A DNA stretch of 64,000 nucleotides from Verrucomicrobiales bacterium (GCA_016795505.1 JAEUHH010000014.1:124001-188000); one strand, 5' to 3'; positions 17,449 to 26,809 are shown, numbered from the stretch's first letter. Numbers and translations: made by a program. The notes: generated by a model not told the origin, from the sequence alone.

Positions 17449-18483
17449 GTGAATCTGACTCTGAGGCAGCTAGCGGATCTGGTCTCCGGCGAGATCGCAC
17501 GGGGCGATGCGGATACTGTTTTCACCGGCTTTGCCTCCTTGAAGGAGGCGGTCGGGGGAGACATTTCCTTTTACGGCAATGAACGCTACGCCGATGAGTT
17601 GGCCAAAACTTCTGCCGGCGCGGTCTTGTTGAAGAGCACCGATGTCCGAGTGCCTGAAACCTGCGCTCTGGTGACGGTCGAGAATCCGGTTCTGGCATTC
17701 GACACCATCATTCGGAAGTATGCCGTCCCGAAACCGCTCTATCCCCTCGGCGTGCATCCATCCGCGGTTGTGGCCGAGGATGCCCGGCTGAATCCAGACA
17801 AAGTATCGATCGGCGCCAACGCCGTTATCGAGGCTGGAGCCAGCGTTGGCGACGGTACTCGGATCGGTTCGGGTTCGGTCATTGGCTGCGGGGCAAAGGT
17901 CGGCCGGGATTGCGAGATAGGCTCCGGCGTACAGGTGCTCCACGGTTGCGTCGTGGGAGACCGGGTGATCCTGCATCCCTGCACTGTGATCGGTGCCGAT
18001 GGATTTGGCTTCGAGTTTGTCGACGGTCGTCACCGCAAGGTGGAGCAACTGGGAATCGTCCGCGTGGAAGATGATGTCGAAATCGGTGCCAGCACGACGG
18101 TGGACCGTGCCCGATTCGGTGAGACGGTGATTGGCGAAGGCACCAAGATCGACAATCAGGTCCAGATCGGCCACAACGTCGTGATCGGGAAGCACTGCAT
18201 CATCGTGGCCCAGAGCGGCATCTCGGGCAGTACCCGGATCGGAAACTATGTCACCCTCGCGGCCCGCGTGGGAGTGGCGGGCCACCTCAAGATTGGCGAT
18301 GGTGCGGTCCTGGCAGGAAGGGTCGGTGCCATTACCGACGTAAAGCCGGGAGAAAAGGTGTTTGGTTACCCGGCGAAGCCGTTCAAGGAGTTCATGCGCA
18401 ACAGCATGTATGTGAAACGACTCGGCGGCTTGTTCAAAAGGGTAAAGGCACTGGAGGAAAGCCTGGGGCGGTCTTCCGAGTGA
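17449..18483 (+). CDS. lpxD: UDP-3-O-acylglucosamine N-acyltransferase LpxD
   Basis: 344 residues from GTG 17449 (VNLTLRQLADLVSGE). The N-terminal domain of about 100 residues binds uridine; the rest is a left-handed beta-helix with many hexapeptide repeats (IGANAVIEAGASVGDGTRIG). The catalytic His is in VQIGHNVVIGKHC and the C-terminal GYPAKPFKEFMR helix is typical. LpxD adds the second acyl chain in lipid A synthesis, so the cell makes lipopolysaccharide. An upstream TTG at 17392 in the same frame was rejected because it adds residues not found in the family. Confidence 0.95.
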   Translation: MNLTLRQLADLVSGEIARGDADTVFTGFASLKEAVGGDISFYGNERYADELAKTSAGAVLLKSTDVRVPETCALVTVENPVLAFDTIIRKYAVPKPLYPLGVHPSAVVAEDARLNPDKVSIGANAVIEAGASVGDGTRIGSGSVIGCGAKVGRDCEIGSGVQVLHGCVVGDRVILHPCTVIGADGFGFEFVDGRHRKVEQLGIVRVEDDVEIGASTTVDRARFGETVIGEGTKIDNQVQIGHNVVIGKHCIIVAQSGISGSTRIGNYVTLAARVGVAGHLKIGDGAVLAGRVGAITDVKPGEKVFGYPAKPFKEFMRNSMYVKRLGGLFKRVKALEESLGRSSE

Positions 18484-18487
18484 CCGG

Positions 18488-19858
18488 TCACAGATCGATC
18501 GGCATTCCCGGTTCGGGGATGGTGACCTGCATCTGCGGAGCCAGTCGGCGGAGCTCGCCGGCAAACCAGAGGCGGGCGGGTTCGTCACCGTGGACCAGCA
18601 GCGTGTGCCGAGGATTCTGGCGGATGATGAAGTCGAGCAATTGCTCCCGCGGTGCGTGTCCGCTGAAATCGAATTTCTCGATCTGGCAGTCGATCCGCAT
18701 CACTCGGCCGCCGTCCCGGTCGTTCAGGGACACTTCGCCCCCCCGGTTGGTGGCAAGGATGCGGCCGCCCGGTGTGTCCGGGTCGGCGTAACCGATGAAC
18801 AGGATGGCGTTCTTCGGGTTCGGCAGGAAATGGCGGGCAAAACGGTTCGACACCGTGTTTTCGGACATCATGCCGGACGACAGGGCGTAGATGCAGCCAG
18901 GAGCATATTCCGGCTCTGGGTCCTTCTTGGCCGGGCGTTTCAGACCGGGGAAATCCCGGAGCATTTGGAAGCCCGGCATGAGACGGCGGGAGCGATCCGC
19001 GTATTTGTCGAAGAGATGGGTGATCTTGGTGCCGAGGCCTCCCAGATAGACCGGTACCCGTGGCAGACGGCCTTCCTCGATCGCCTGGTGGAGCAGCACG
19101 AGGAGTTCCTGGGTTTTTCCAAAGGCAAACACCGGCACCATCACCGAGCCACCCCGGCCCAGAGTTTCGAGAATGCTCGCCAGGAATCGTTCGGTCTCTG
19201 ACTCACGGGTGTAGTCCGGTCGCCGCGGTGAATCGCCCCGGGTGGTCTCCACGATCATGGCATCGATCCGGCGCCCTTCGATTTCGGAAAAGTCGGCGCG
19301 GCGGCACAGGCTCTGGTCCTCGAAATGAAGGTCGCCGGTGTAGAAAATGGTGCGTTCCTCATGCTGGATCAAAACGGCGGCCGCCCCGGAGACATGTCCG
19401 GCTGGCAGGAATCTCACCGTGACGCGGCCGGCTTCGTCGATGGGAAAAGTGCGATGAAAAGGCAATGCCTGCCAGCGGGGGCGGAGATTGTCGAGGTCGC
19501 GGTGGGTGTAGAGCGGATACTCGATGATGTCGAGTTCCCGCCGCTGCGCCGTCATCACATTGACCGAATTGTGCAGCATGGCCTCGCCATAGACGAGGGT
19601 CTCCTCGGTCGCCAGCACCGGTGCGCCCGGCAGCCTCTCGCACAGCACCGGCAGGGCTCCGATGTGGTCCAGATGCGCGTGCGTGACGACGATGGCGTCG
19701 GCAGAGTCGTAGTGGAGCCGGTCGAGAATCGGCAGCGTGTCGAGCCCATCGTGCTTGGGATGGGTGCCGGCGTCGAGAACGATGCGGGAGCCCCCGATCT
19801 CGACGAGGTAGCTGTGCGCACCCACGTCGATGCCCCTGGCAAAACTGTGAAAATTCAT
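18488..19858 (-). CDS. MBL-fold beta-CASP exonuclease/hydrolase
   Basis: 456 residues. The Zn site of the metallo-beta-lactamase fold is THAHLDHIGALP (residues about 60-70), with GHVSGAA and TGDLH further on. A beta-CASP insert follows, with VPVFAFGKTQELLVLL and SSGMMSENTVSNRF, then the C-terminal VHGDEPARLWFAGEL of the RMMBL part. The family includes YSH1/CPSF-73-like RNases and aRNase-like bacterial proteins, so an RNA-processing nuclease is likely; targets unknown. ATG 19858 gives MNFHSFARGIDVGAHSYL, the standard start. It converges on lpxD with a 4-base gap. Confidence 0.88.
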   Translation of the reverse strand: MNFHSFARGIDVGAHSYLVEIGGSRIVLDAGTHPKHDGLDTLPILDRLHYDSADAIVVTHAHLDHIGALPVLCERLPGAPVLATEETLVYGEAMLHNSVNVMTAQRRELDIIEYPLYTHRDLDNLRPRWQALPFHRTFPIDEAGRVTVRFLPAGHVSGAAAVLIQHEERTIFYTGDLHFEDQSLCRRADFSEIEGRRIDAMIVETTRGDSPRRPDYTRESETERFLASILETLGRGGSVMVPVFAFGKTQELLVLLHQAIEEGRLPRVPVYLGGLGTKITHLFDKYADRSRRLMPGFQMLRDFPGLKRPAKKDPEPEYAPGCIYALSSGMMSENTVSNRFARHFLPNPKNAILFIGYADPDTPGGRILATNRGGEVSLNDRDGGRVMRIDCQIEKFDFSGHAPREQLLDFIIRQNPRHTLLVHGDEPARLWFAGELRRLAPQMQVTIPEPGMPIDL

Positions 19859-19901
19859 GACAAAATCAGGAGGGCCGGGTGATGGGGGCGCGATAATAGT
19901 C

Positions 19902-20390
19902 TCAATTGGATTGGGAAGTCCGGACCTTGCTGCGGGCTTCGGCAAAAAAGACCCGCAGCAGGTGCCTCGATTCCTCGCCGAGCACCCCGTCGGTCACGGC
20001 GCACTGATGATTCAGGGTGGGCTGTTGGAGCAGATTGATGAAGCCTCCACCAGCCGCGCCCCCTTTCTCGTCCCGGCAGCCAAAGATGACCCGGCGGATC
20101 CGGCAGTGGACGATGGCCCCGGCACACATCGGGCAGGGCTCCTTGGTGACATAGAGATCGCAATCCGTGAGTCGCCAGTCACCGACGAGGCTCTGGGCCT
20201 GGGTGAGTCCCAGCATCTCCGCGTGGGCGGTGGCATCCTTGAGCGTTTCCACCTGATTGTGGGAGCGGGCAATGATCCGTCCTTCCCGGACAATTACCGC
20301 CCCCACGGGCACTTCTTCCCTGAGGTAGGCCATCTGAGCCTGACGCATTGCCTCTCCCATGAAATATTGGTCGCTGTGAATATCGATCAC
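19902..20390 (-). CDS. tadA: tRNA adenosine(34) deaminase TadA
   Basis: The deaminase core is complete: EEVPVGAVIV, then TAHAEML (Zn His and catalytic Glu) and KEPCPMCAGAIVHCRI (two Zn Cys). TadA converts wobble A34 to inosine in tRNA-Arg(ACG). The family starts with a helix carrying DxYFMxxA, here SDQYFMGEAMRQAQ, so the start must lie before residue Y. GTG 20390 (VIDIHSDQYF) fits; the longer ATG at 20501 overlaps the divergent rpe gene. The start remains uncertain. Confidence 0.88.
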   Translation of the reverse strand: MIDIHSDQYFMGEAMRQAQMAYLREEVPVGAVIVREGRIIARSHNQVETLKDATAHAEMLGLTQAQSLVGDWRLTDCDLYVTKEPCPMCAGAIVHCRIRRVIFGCRDEKGGAAGGGFINLLQQPTLNHQCAVTDGVLGEESRHLLRVFFAEARSKVRTSQSN

Positions 20391-20475
20391 GAGAGAGGTC
20401 TGAGAATGGTCGAGGAGAGAAGGGGCGGCGAAATTCAGGTGGCGCCCGGACTTGGGCGGAAGATAGTGCCCGGTC

Positions 20476-21153
20476 ATGTCAACCTGCAACACGAGAATCA
20501 TCGCCCCGTCGATGCTGGCTTCCGACTGGAGCCGGGCGGCGGCGGAAATCGCGCGGGCGGAGGCGGCCGGTGGCGACTGGCTCCATCTGGATGTGATGGA
20601 TGGTCATTTTGTCGACAATATCACCTTCGGCCCCCAGTTTGTCGCCGCTTTGCGCCCTCATACGCGGATGGATCTGGATGTCCACCTGATGATCGAGCGG
20701 CCTGACCGGTATTGGCGCCGTTTTTGGGAAGCCGGGGCCGATGGCATCACAGTCCATGTCGAGGCGGACCATGACTGCCACGAGACGCTGGCCGCGATCC
20801 GGTCAACCGGACGGCGGGCGGGGCTGGCCATCAGCCCGGATACACCGTTCGAGGCCGTCCTGCCCTATCTGGCTGAGATTGACCTGTTGCTTGTGATGAC
20901 TGTCAGACCTGGATTCGGCGGACAGGCCTTCATGGGAGCGGAGACCATGCCGAAAGTGGCCGCGGCCCGGCGCCATCGAGAGGATCATGGCCTTGCCTAT
21001 CACATCGAAGTCGACGGAGGCATCGATGCCGAGACCTGTCATGTGGCGGCCGGCCACGGTGCCAACGTGCTGGTGGCAGGCACGGCGCTTTTCAGGGCTC
21101 CCGACATGGCGGATGCCATCCGGTCGATGCGGCAGGTTCAGGAGATCCTGTAA
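20476..21153 (+). CDS. rpe: Ribulose-phosphate 3-epimerase
   Basis: 225 residues, normal size. Metal-binding and catalytic signatures are all present: APSMLASDW, WLHLDVMDGHFVDNITFG, LDVHLMIERP, ITVHVEADHD, LLLVMTVRPGFGGQAFM and YHIEVDGGID. It interconverts ribulose 5-phosphate and xylulose 5-phosphate in the pentose phosphate pathway. Divergent from tadA. Confidence 0.96.
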   Translation: MSTCNTRIIAPSMLASDWSRAAAEIARAEAAGGDWLHLDVMDGHFVDNITFGPQFVAALRPHTRMDLDVHLMIERPDRYWRRFWEAGADGITVHVEADHDCHETLAAIRSTGRRAGLAISPDTPFEAVLPYLAEIDLLLVMTVRPGFGGQAFMGAETMPKVAAARRHREDHGLAYHIEVDGGIDAETCHVAAGHGANVLVAGTALFRAPDMADAIRSMRQVQEIL

Positions 21154-21173
21154 GGGGAAGCAGCCAACGGCTC

Positions 21174-21668
21174 TCAGCCTTCATCGAGAGGCGTATCTCC
21201 GCCGGGGCTGTCGTCGCCGACCTGGAATCCGCGTTCCTCCATCTTGCGCAGCACATCGGACATGTCCTCCACCTGAGCCCAGACATGGTCGGCGATGTAT
21301 ATCGGTGCCCGTTGCTGGATCGCCAGCGCGATACTGTCACTGGGCCGGGCGTCGATCTCGACGATTTTCTTTTGCTCCAACTCGTTGGCGGCCACGATGA
21401 TCAGGCGTGCGTAATAGACGCTCTCATTAAAATCGTTGATCACCACCCGCTCGACGTGGGCGCCCAAGGCCGTCAGCACATCGGCGAACAAGTCGTGCGT
21501 CTGCGGCCGCGGTTTCGGCGTGTGGTGCATGAACATTGTGATCGCCGCGCCCACTGCCTGATCCACGTAGATGACGAACACCTTGAGGGCGTCTCCGAGG
21601 AAGACCGCACAGCCGCCGCTCGTGGGGAGCACGGCTTTGACCTCTACTTCGACGACTGACTTTTCCAT
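21174..21668 (-). CDS. Bifunctional nuclease family protein (DUF151)
   Basis: 164 residues of the DUF151/bifunctional nuclease family: GCAVFLGDALKVFVIYVDQAVGAAI, then RPQTHDLFADVLTALGAHVERVVINDF and VEIDARPSDSIALAIQQRAPIYI, all family signatures. Plant and thermophile members show RNase and DNase activity; the function in bacteria is little known. It converges with rpe. The 80-bp gap after its start contains a run of twelve G residues near 21683 that could be slippage-prone. Confidence 0.9.
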   Translation of the reverse strand: MEKSVVEVEVKAVLPTSGGCAVFLGDALKVFVIYVDQAVGAAITMFMHHTPKPRPQTHDLFADVLTALGAHVERVVINDFNESVYYARLIIVAANELEQKKIVEIDARPSDSIALAIQQRAPIYIADHVWAQVEDMSDVLRKMEERGFQVGDDSPGGDTPLDEG

Positions 21669-21749
21669 AAGGGAGGGGCGGCGGGGGGGGGGGAATGCCC
21701 GGTCAATGTAGGCCGTTCACGACAAATCCCAAATCCCAATTTCTTCCGC

Positions 21750-22313
21750 TCAGGCGGCACCGGAATCCGCTTCCTTGGCCATGTCGTTCGCTCCCAAGTG
21801 GGCGGCGTGTTCCCGCGAGACGGCGATGTATTTCTCCGCCCAATGCCGGATTCCCTCCTGCTCGGCGTCGGTCAGGGGGCGCACGACGCGGGCGGGCGAC
21901 CCCATCACCAGTGTTCCAGGCGGCACGATCATGCCCTTGGTCAGCAGGGCGCCGGCTCCAATAATGCTGCGCGAGCCGACTTCGACCCCGTCCATGAGGA
22001 TGGAGCCCATGCCCACCAATACCTCGTCTCCGACGGTGCAGGCGTGGAGCAGGCAACGATGGCCGCAGGTGACATAGTCGCCGACGACCGTGCCCCGGTC
22101 GCTGGCCAGGTGAATGATCGACCCATCCTGGAGGTTCGATCCGCGGCCGATCCGGATCGATTGGATGTCGGCCCGGACCACGCAACCGTACCAAACGCTC
22201 GACTCCTCACCGACTTGGACATCGCCGAGAACCACCGCTCCGGGGGCGATAAAGGCGTTCGGGGCGATCCGGGGAGGGATCGGGAGATGGGTGCAAATAG
22301 GGCCAAAATTCAT
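21750..22313 (-). CDS. Gamma-class carbonic anhydrase-like hexapeptide protein
   Basis: 187 residues with a left-handed beta-helix (IAPNAFIAPGAVVLGDVQVGEESSVWYGCVVRAD). Zn ligands of the gamma carbonic anhydrase fold are visible: SIIHLASD and TCGHRCLLHAC (the usual His, His, His set), and GSPARVVRPLTDAE leads into the C-terminal helix. Family members hydrate CO2 or act as acyltransferases. The ATG at 22313 is next to the AT-rich HU upstream region. Confidence 0.88.
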   Translation of the reverse strand: MNFGPICTHLPIPPRIAPNAFIAPGAVVLGDVQVGEESSVWYGCVVRADIQSIRIGRGSNLQDGSIIHLASDRGTVVGDYVTCGHRCLLHACTVGDEVLVGMGSILMDGVEVGSRSIIGAGALLTKGMIVPPGTLVMGSPARVVRPLTDAEQEGIRHWAEKYIAVSREHAAHLGANDMAKEADSGAA

Positions 22314-22353
22314 GTTAACGAGTATATTGTGAATGAAAATAGGGGCGAAAAAG

Positions 22354-22376
22354 GCGGTTTTTTTCGAAAAAACTGC
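22354..22376. promoter_or_regulatory. T/A-rich inverted repeat upstream of the HU gene
   Basis: The near-perfect inverted repeat GCGGTTTTTT / AAAAAACTGC with central TCG lies between the carbonic-anhydrase gene (divergent) and the HU gene. A weak promoter-like TATAGA with TTTCTT 17 bases upstream lies further toward HU (around 22394-22422). Together they mark a likely control region, but no factor can be named. Confidence 0.35.
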
Positions 22377-22454
22377 AAAATTTCGGCTTTCTTAGGCATT
22401 TTCAAGCTCATATAGACTTTACGAAACGCCTCTTCTCACCTAGAAAAAGAACCG

Positions 22455-22730
22455 ATGAACAAGGGAGAACTTGTAGAAGCAGTGCAGAAAGCCCTCGGTA
22501 AGGATACGTCCAAGCGCGCCGCTGAAGACGCCGTCAATGCCGTGCTCGAAGCGATCGCCAAAGGTGTGAAGAAGGACGACGTCGTCCAGCTCATCGGATT
22601 CGGTACCTTCAAGGTCAAGAAGCGGGCTGCCCGTATGGGTCGCAACCCGAAGACCGGGGAGTCGATGAAGATCAAAGCGTCGAAGACGGTCGGCTTCTCG
22701 CCCTCGTCGTCGCTCAAGGGTTCTCTGTGA
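22455..22730 (+). CDS. HU-family histone-like DNA-binding protein
   Basis: 91 residues with the whole HU/IHF pattern: MNKGELVEAVQKALGKDTSKRAAEDAVNAVLEAI, VQLIGFGTFKVKKRAARMGRNPKTGE and IKASKTVGFSPSSSLK. The beta-arm RMGRNPKTGE contains the intercalating Pro. A dimeric nucleoid protein that bends DNA. It is followed by a strong terminator, so it is likely monocistronic. Confidence 0.95.
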   Translation: MNKGELVEAVQKALGKDTSKRAAEDAVNAVLEAIAKGVKKDDVVQLIGFGTFKVKKRAARMGRNPKTGESMKIKASKTVGFSPSSSLKGSL

Positions 22731-22818
22731 GTCACCGGTTTTTTTCCGGACTCTGACCGATCCACTTGGATCAGATCCGAAGAAAACCCAGTCCTTAACT
22801 ACAAATCACAAATAGAAG

Positions 22819-22850
22819 CGGCGGCCTGAGAAGGCCGCCGTTTTCTTTTT
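22819..22850 (+). terminator. Rho-independent terminator of the HU gene
   Basis: The 9-bp perfect stem CGGCGGCCT / AGGCCGCCG with a GAGA tetraloop is followed by TTTTCTTTTT. It could also terminate the convergent PBP1A transcript, although the T-tract on that side (TTCTATTTG) is weaker. Confidence 0.92.
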
Positions 22851-22894
22851 GTCTCGGGCGGATCCACCGACTCCGGTCTGCGCCCCAGGGGGCC

Positions 22895-25582
22895 TCAATC
22901 GAATTGGATTGGCCGCGGAGGCGGCAGACTGATCCGGCGGGCCGGACTTTCCTCCTCCGGATCCATCTCCAGCGGTCTGGCCACCGGAACCGCGACCGGC
23001 TCGGCCCGGGGAGTCGCCGGTGAGTCCCCGGCTTCCACCGGCACGGCCCGCGGCATGGCGATGGGATCGCTGTCTGTGCCGGTATCGTCGGGAGATTCTT
23101 CCGATTCATCCGCCTTTTCCTCCGCGATGGCCGTAGGAGCCACGATCTGGGCCCGAAGCACCGGTGCCAGACTTTGGTAGGGATCGATGCCCACCACCGT
23201 CGGCCCGACGGGCACGATGGGGTCGGAGACGACCATCGGTTGGGCGCGCAGTCCGCCGGTGCCTTCCGTCAGGGTCAGCGAGCGGTCCGGTCCCCGGCTC
23301 GGGCCGGTACGGGGAATGGCCCCGGGACCGCCGTGGACTTCGCATACCGCCGTCACTTCTGTGCCTGGCCGGAGATACTCCACATAGGTGCTCCGCACCT
23401 GGCGGGTGGAGTCACCGTGTTTCTCGACCCGGTAGCAGGCGTCGGTGGCCAATTGACCCGACACAGCACAGATCTCCACCTTCACCGCATCCTGGGGCGG
23501 CGTGAAGGCCTGGGGTTCGAAAGACTTGGCCGCCTCGTTCATCATGGCTGACCAGACCGGGAGCACCGTGTCGCTGCTGAAGGCCCCTGCGAAGATGGTC
23601 TTCGGCTGGTCAAAGCCCGCCCACACGGCGCAAGTGACTTCCGAGGTGTAGCCAACGAACCAGTTGTCGGTGAATCCATACTCCGTGCCCGTTTTCCCCG
23701 CCGCCGGGAAGTCGCCGAGTCCATAGCGTTCGTAGGCTTTGCTGCCGGTGCCGCTCTTCAGGGCGTCGGTCAGGCAACTGGAGATCTGGAAGGCCGTGTA
23801 GGCGTCCACCGCAGCCTCGGGAGCCTCGCGGGGCTCCGGGGCATAGATCTGAGTGCCATCGATGCGTTTGATGCTGGAGATGACGTGGAGCATCTCCGGC
23901 CGCTTGCCTTGATTCGGGAAAACGGTGTAGGCCGTGCAGAGTTCCTCCATGGACACTTCGCTCTTGCCCAGCAGCGTGGCATTGAACTTCTGGATGTCAC
24001 CGAAGAAGCGGATCCCGGCCTTGCCGGCCAGGGCGACCACCTTGTCGAGACCCGCCTTGCTGCCCATCCGCACGGCGGCGGCATTCCGGGAGGTGGCGAG
24101 CGCGCGGCGGGCGGTGATCTCCCCCTCGTAGATGCTCTCACTCTCCGTGCCCCACTCCCCGAGGATGCCGGCCTCGCCGCCGATCTGGACCTGCTTGTTG
24201 TCCATCGGCGAGTCATCCACCAGCGATCCGGGAAAATGCCCGCCTTCGAATGCCGCCGCGTAAACAAAGGGCGTAAAGGCCGTTCCGGGCGGGCGCCGTG
24301 CCTGGCTGGTCCGGTCGAACATGCTGTCGTTGAAATCCCGGCCGCCCACCAGGGCCACGATGCCTCCGGTGCGGTTGTCGATCATCAGGGCCGCCCCCTG
24401 GAGATACTGCGGCACCGGCGGAGTCGCTCCTTCCGCGGCCGAAGCGAGGAAATTCTTCTTCACCTCTTTGTAAACGTCGCGGGTCTGGTGCGCGTATCCG
24501 GGGTGCTTCTCGACCTGATCGAGCTGGGCGGCCAACGTCTCCTCAGCCGCCTGCTGGACCTGATTGTCAATGGTGGTGTGGATTACGAAGCCGCCCTCGG
24601 AGGCCTGCTCGTAGCCGATCAATTCTATGACCTGTTGCCGCACCCGCTCATAGACATACTTGGAGCGACCGAAAGCCGAGGCACGTGGGGCGGTGCGGAG
24701 GGGCTCGGCCTGGTAGGCGGCGAGTTGCTCCGCATCGAACATGCCCTCCGCTTCCATGCGGGTGAGCACGTAGTCGCGGGTATTTTTTGCAGCGTCCGGG
24801 AAATTGTAGGGAGAGCGGTAGTAGGGGTTGCGGATCACGCCCGCCAGCATGGCGGACTCCGGGATCGTCAGGTCCTTTGCCTCCTTGCCGAAATACCCCT
24901 TCGAGGCGGCGGCGATGCCGTAAAAGCCGCTGCCGAAGTAGATGCGGTTCAGATACAGCTCCAGGATCTTCTGTTTGTCGCCGATCTCCCGCTCGATCCG
25001 TCGCGCGAGGAAGGCTTCCGTCACTTTGCGGCGCAGGCTTTTCTCCTTCAGATTAAAGGCATTCCGCGCCAACTGCTGCGTGATCGTACTGGCGCCCTGA
25101 GTCACCTCCCCGGCTTTGATGTTGAGCCAGATCGCCCGGAGGATGCCCACGTAGTCCACGCCATCGTGGACGAAAAATCGGGCATCTTCCGCCGCCAGCA
25201 GCGCCTGCACGAAATTCGGCGAAACTTCATCGATGCTGATCGGCTCGCGGTTCTGCACGAAAATCCGGCCGATTTCCTCACCATGGCGGTCGAGGATCAC
25301 ACTCGCCACCTCGAGATCATCGATCTCGTCCATGTCGAAGGTATCCGCCAATTGCTGGCTCGGCTTCGCATAGAAAAAGATCATGCCCGCCCCGACCATG
25401 GCGCCGGCGATGAGCAGAAACAGGAAGACCAGAAACAGGCTCAGCAGCCAGCTCCGCCGCCGGCGGGTCTTGCGACGATGGTTGGGGCTGTCGGCAGAGC
25501 GGGACGGCCAGGAGGATTGCGAATGATTTGGCACCGGACGAAAAAGAGATTCAACTATGGGTCTGAACAGGTCGACAGGCAA
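22895..25582 (-). CDS. PBP1A-type class A penicillin-binding protein with altered transpeptidase motif
   Basis: About 895 residues. Cytosolic basic N-terminus (RRKTRRRRS), one membrane anchor (about 45-70), then an intact GT51 glycosyltransferase domain: LLAAEDARFFVHDGVD, GASTITQQLARNAF, RKVTEAFLARRIER. The transpeptidase domain keeps SRN (SxN) and AAGKTGTEYGFTDNW (KTG), but the SxxK nucleophile reads T434-A-F-T437 (ACG GCC TTT ACG at 24283-24272), where PBPs have SxFK. The C-terminus is a long Pro/Glu-rich tail. Family role: peptidoglycan polymerisation plus crosslinking; here only polymerisation seems possible. A start at GTG 25534 is also possible; the listed TTG is the most upstream. Confidence 0.93.
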   Translation of the reverse strand: MPVDLFRPIVESLFRPVPNHSQSSWPSRSADSPNHRRKTRRRRSWLLSLFLVFLFLLIAGAMVGAGMIFFYAKPSQQLADTFDMDEIDDLEVASVILDRHGEEIGRIFVQNREPISIDEVSPNFVQALLAAEDARFFVHDGVDYVGILRAIWLNIKAGEVTQGASTITQQLARNAFNLKEKSLRRKVTEAFLARRIEREIGDKQKILELYLNRIYFGSGFYGIAAASKGYFGKEAKDLTIPESAMLAGVIRNPYYRSPYNFPDAAKNTRDYVLTRMEAEGMFDAEQLAAYQAEPLRTAPRASAFGRSKYVYERVRQQVIELIGYEQASEGGFVIHTTIDNQVQQAAEETLAAQLDQVEKHPGYAHQTRDVYKEVKKNFLASAAEGATPPVPQYLQGAALMIDNRTGGIVALVGGRDFNDSMFDRTSQARRPPGTAFTPFVYAAAFEGGHFPGSLVDDSPMDNKQVQIGGEAGILGEWGTESESIYEGEITARRALATSRNAAAVRMGSKAGLDKVVALAGKAGIRFFGDIQKFNATLLGKSEVSMEELCTAYTVFPNQGKRPEMLHVISSIKRIDGTQIYAPEPREAPEAAVDAYTAFQISSCLTDALKSGTGSKAYERYGLGDFPAAGKTGTEYGFTDNWFVGYTSEVTCAVWAGFDQPKTIFAGAFSSDTVLPVWSAMMNEAAKSFEPQAFTPPQDAVKVEICAVSGQLATDACYRVEKHGDSTRQVRSTYVEYLRPGTEVTAVCEVHGGPGAIPRTGPSRGPDRSLTLTEGTGGLRAQPMVVSDPIVPVGPTVVGIDPYQSLAPVLRAQIVAPTAIAEEKADESEESPDDTGTDSDPIAMPRAVPVEAGDSPATPRAEPVAVPVARPLEMDPEEESPARRISLPPPRPIQFD

Positions 25583-25623
25583 GCGGCACCCGTGCCTGAT
25601 GAATTCTGGGAATTTTGGCTAAT

Positions 25624-26787
25624 ATGGTCACGCACAAGCAGTCTCTGGAGGATACGGCGCTGAGTCGACGCATCTTTCACGCCATCACGAGCCACCCAGA
25701 GCGCTCGATCTCGTTTGCCGACTACATGGAGATCTGTCTCTACGACCCGGAGGCCGGCTACTACGCTCATCCCACCGGTCGACCAATCGGTCGCGAGGGA
25801 GACTTTTTCACCAGCGTGTCAGTGGGAGCCACCTACGGATATCTCCTCAGTCTCGCCCTTTTGGAACGCTGGCGCGATGACTTGGGCCGGCCGGATCGGC
25901 TCGTGGTGGTCGAGCAGGGTGCCCACGATGGCCGCCTGGCGGGTGATATTCTGGCCGGCTTGGCCGAAAGACGGGCGGCGGGCGTTCCCGGCCCCGGGCA
26001 GGTTCGCTACCTCGTCCACGAGCCGGATCCCGGGCGCCGACAGTCCCTCGAAAATGCCAGCCGGCAGTGGTCACATCCCTATCCAGGCGATTTCGTCCTC
26101 GAAGTGGTGGGCGATGGGCCGGCGCAGCCATTCGAGAGCGGAGTCTACCTCTGCAACGAATTGCTCGATGCCTTTCCCGTCCACCGCATCCGCTGGCAGT
26201 CTGCCCGGTGGGTCGAGTGCCGGGTCGGTCTCGTCGGGGACGGGGTCCTGGGGTGGATCGAGAGCGCCATCGCTGCCGAAAGTGACCTCGCCGAAGCTGT
26301 GGCCGTGATCCCGACGGACCGGCTGCCGGATGGCTACACCACCGAGCTGTGCCTCGGCTACGAGCCCTGGGTGGCGCAGGTCGTCCGCTGGTTCCGCCGG
26401 GGACTGTGGTGGATCGTGGACTATGGATTCGAGGCGGCCGATTTTTACGATCCCGCCCGCACCGAGGGGACGCTGCGGGGATACCGGGACCACCGGCGGA
26501 CCGATGATCCCTTTGAGGCGCCGGGAGAGACAGATCTGACCACCGACGTGGACTTCACCCGGCTCGACCGAGCGGCCTGTCGTCATCGACTCAGACGCCG
26601 CCAGTTCACCGACCAGCACCATTTCCTCATCGCCGCCGCGGCACCCTGGTTGTTGGAGATCGAATCGGGCGGGGCCGAAAAGCTCGCCGCGGAGCGGCAA
26701 CGTCTCCGCCAGTTTCAGACGCTCACCCATCCGGGCCTCATGGGGCGCGCCTTCAAGATCGCCGAATACGACCGCCCCGCGGATTGA
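25624..26787 (+). CDS. MidA/NDUFAF7-family SAM-dependent methyltransferase
   Basis: 387 residues from ATG 25624. The family hallmark pieces are LYDPEAGYYAHP near the N-terminus, GREGDFFTSVSVG, LVVVEQGAHDGRLAGDIL (SAM-binding loop), LCNELLDAFPVHRI, IVDYGFEAADFY and TLRGYRDHRRTDDPFEAPGETDLTTDVDF. The eukaryotic relative methylates an arginine of complex I; bacterial members are poorly known. A TTG nine bases upstream is an alternative start. Divergent from the PBP gene. Confidence 0.88.
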   Translation: MVTHKQSLEDTALSRRIFHAITSHPERSISFADYMEICLYDPEAGYYAHPTGRPIGREGDFFTSVSVGATYGYLLSLALLERWRDDLGRPDRLVVVEQGAHDGRLAGDILAGLAERRAAGVPGPGQVRYLVHEPDPGRRQSLENASRQWSHPYPGDFVLEVVGDGPAQPFESGVYLCNELLDAFPVHRIRWQSARWVECRVGLVGDGVLGWIESAIAAESDLAEAVAVIPTDRLPDGYTTELCLGYEPWVAQVVRWFRRGLWWIVDYGFEAADFYDPARTEGTLRGYRDHRRTDDPFEAPGETDLTTDVDFTRLDRAACRHRLRRRQFTDQHHFLIAAAAPWLLEIESGGAEKLAAERQRLRQFQTLTHPGLMGRAFKIAEYDRPAD

Positions 26788-26809
26788 TTTCCAGCCAGTC
26801 GCCACTGAC

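Noticed and set aside
21680-21692. Run of G residues as a phase-variable tract
   Set aside because: It lies between two genes outside coding frames and no contingency gene or promoter spacing role can be shown.
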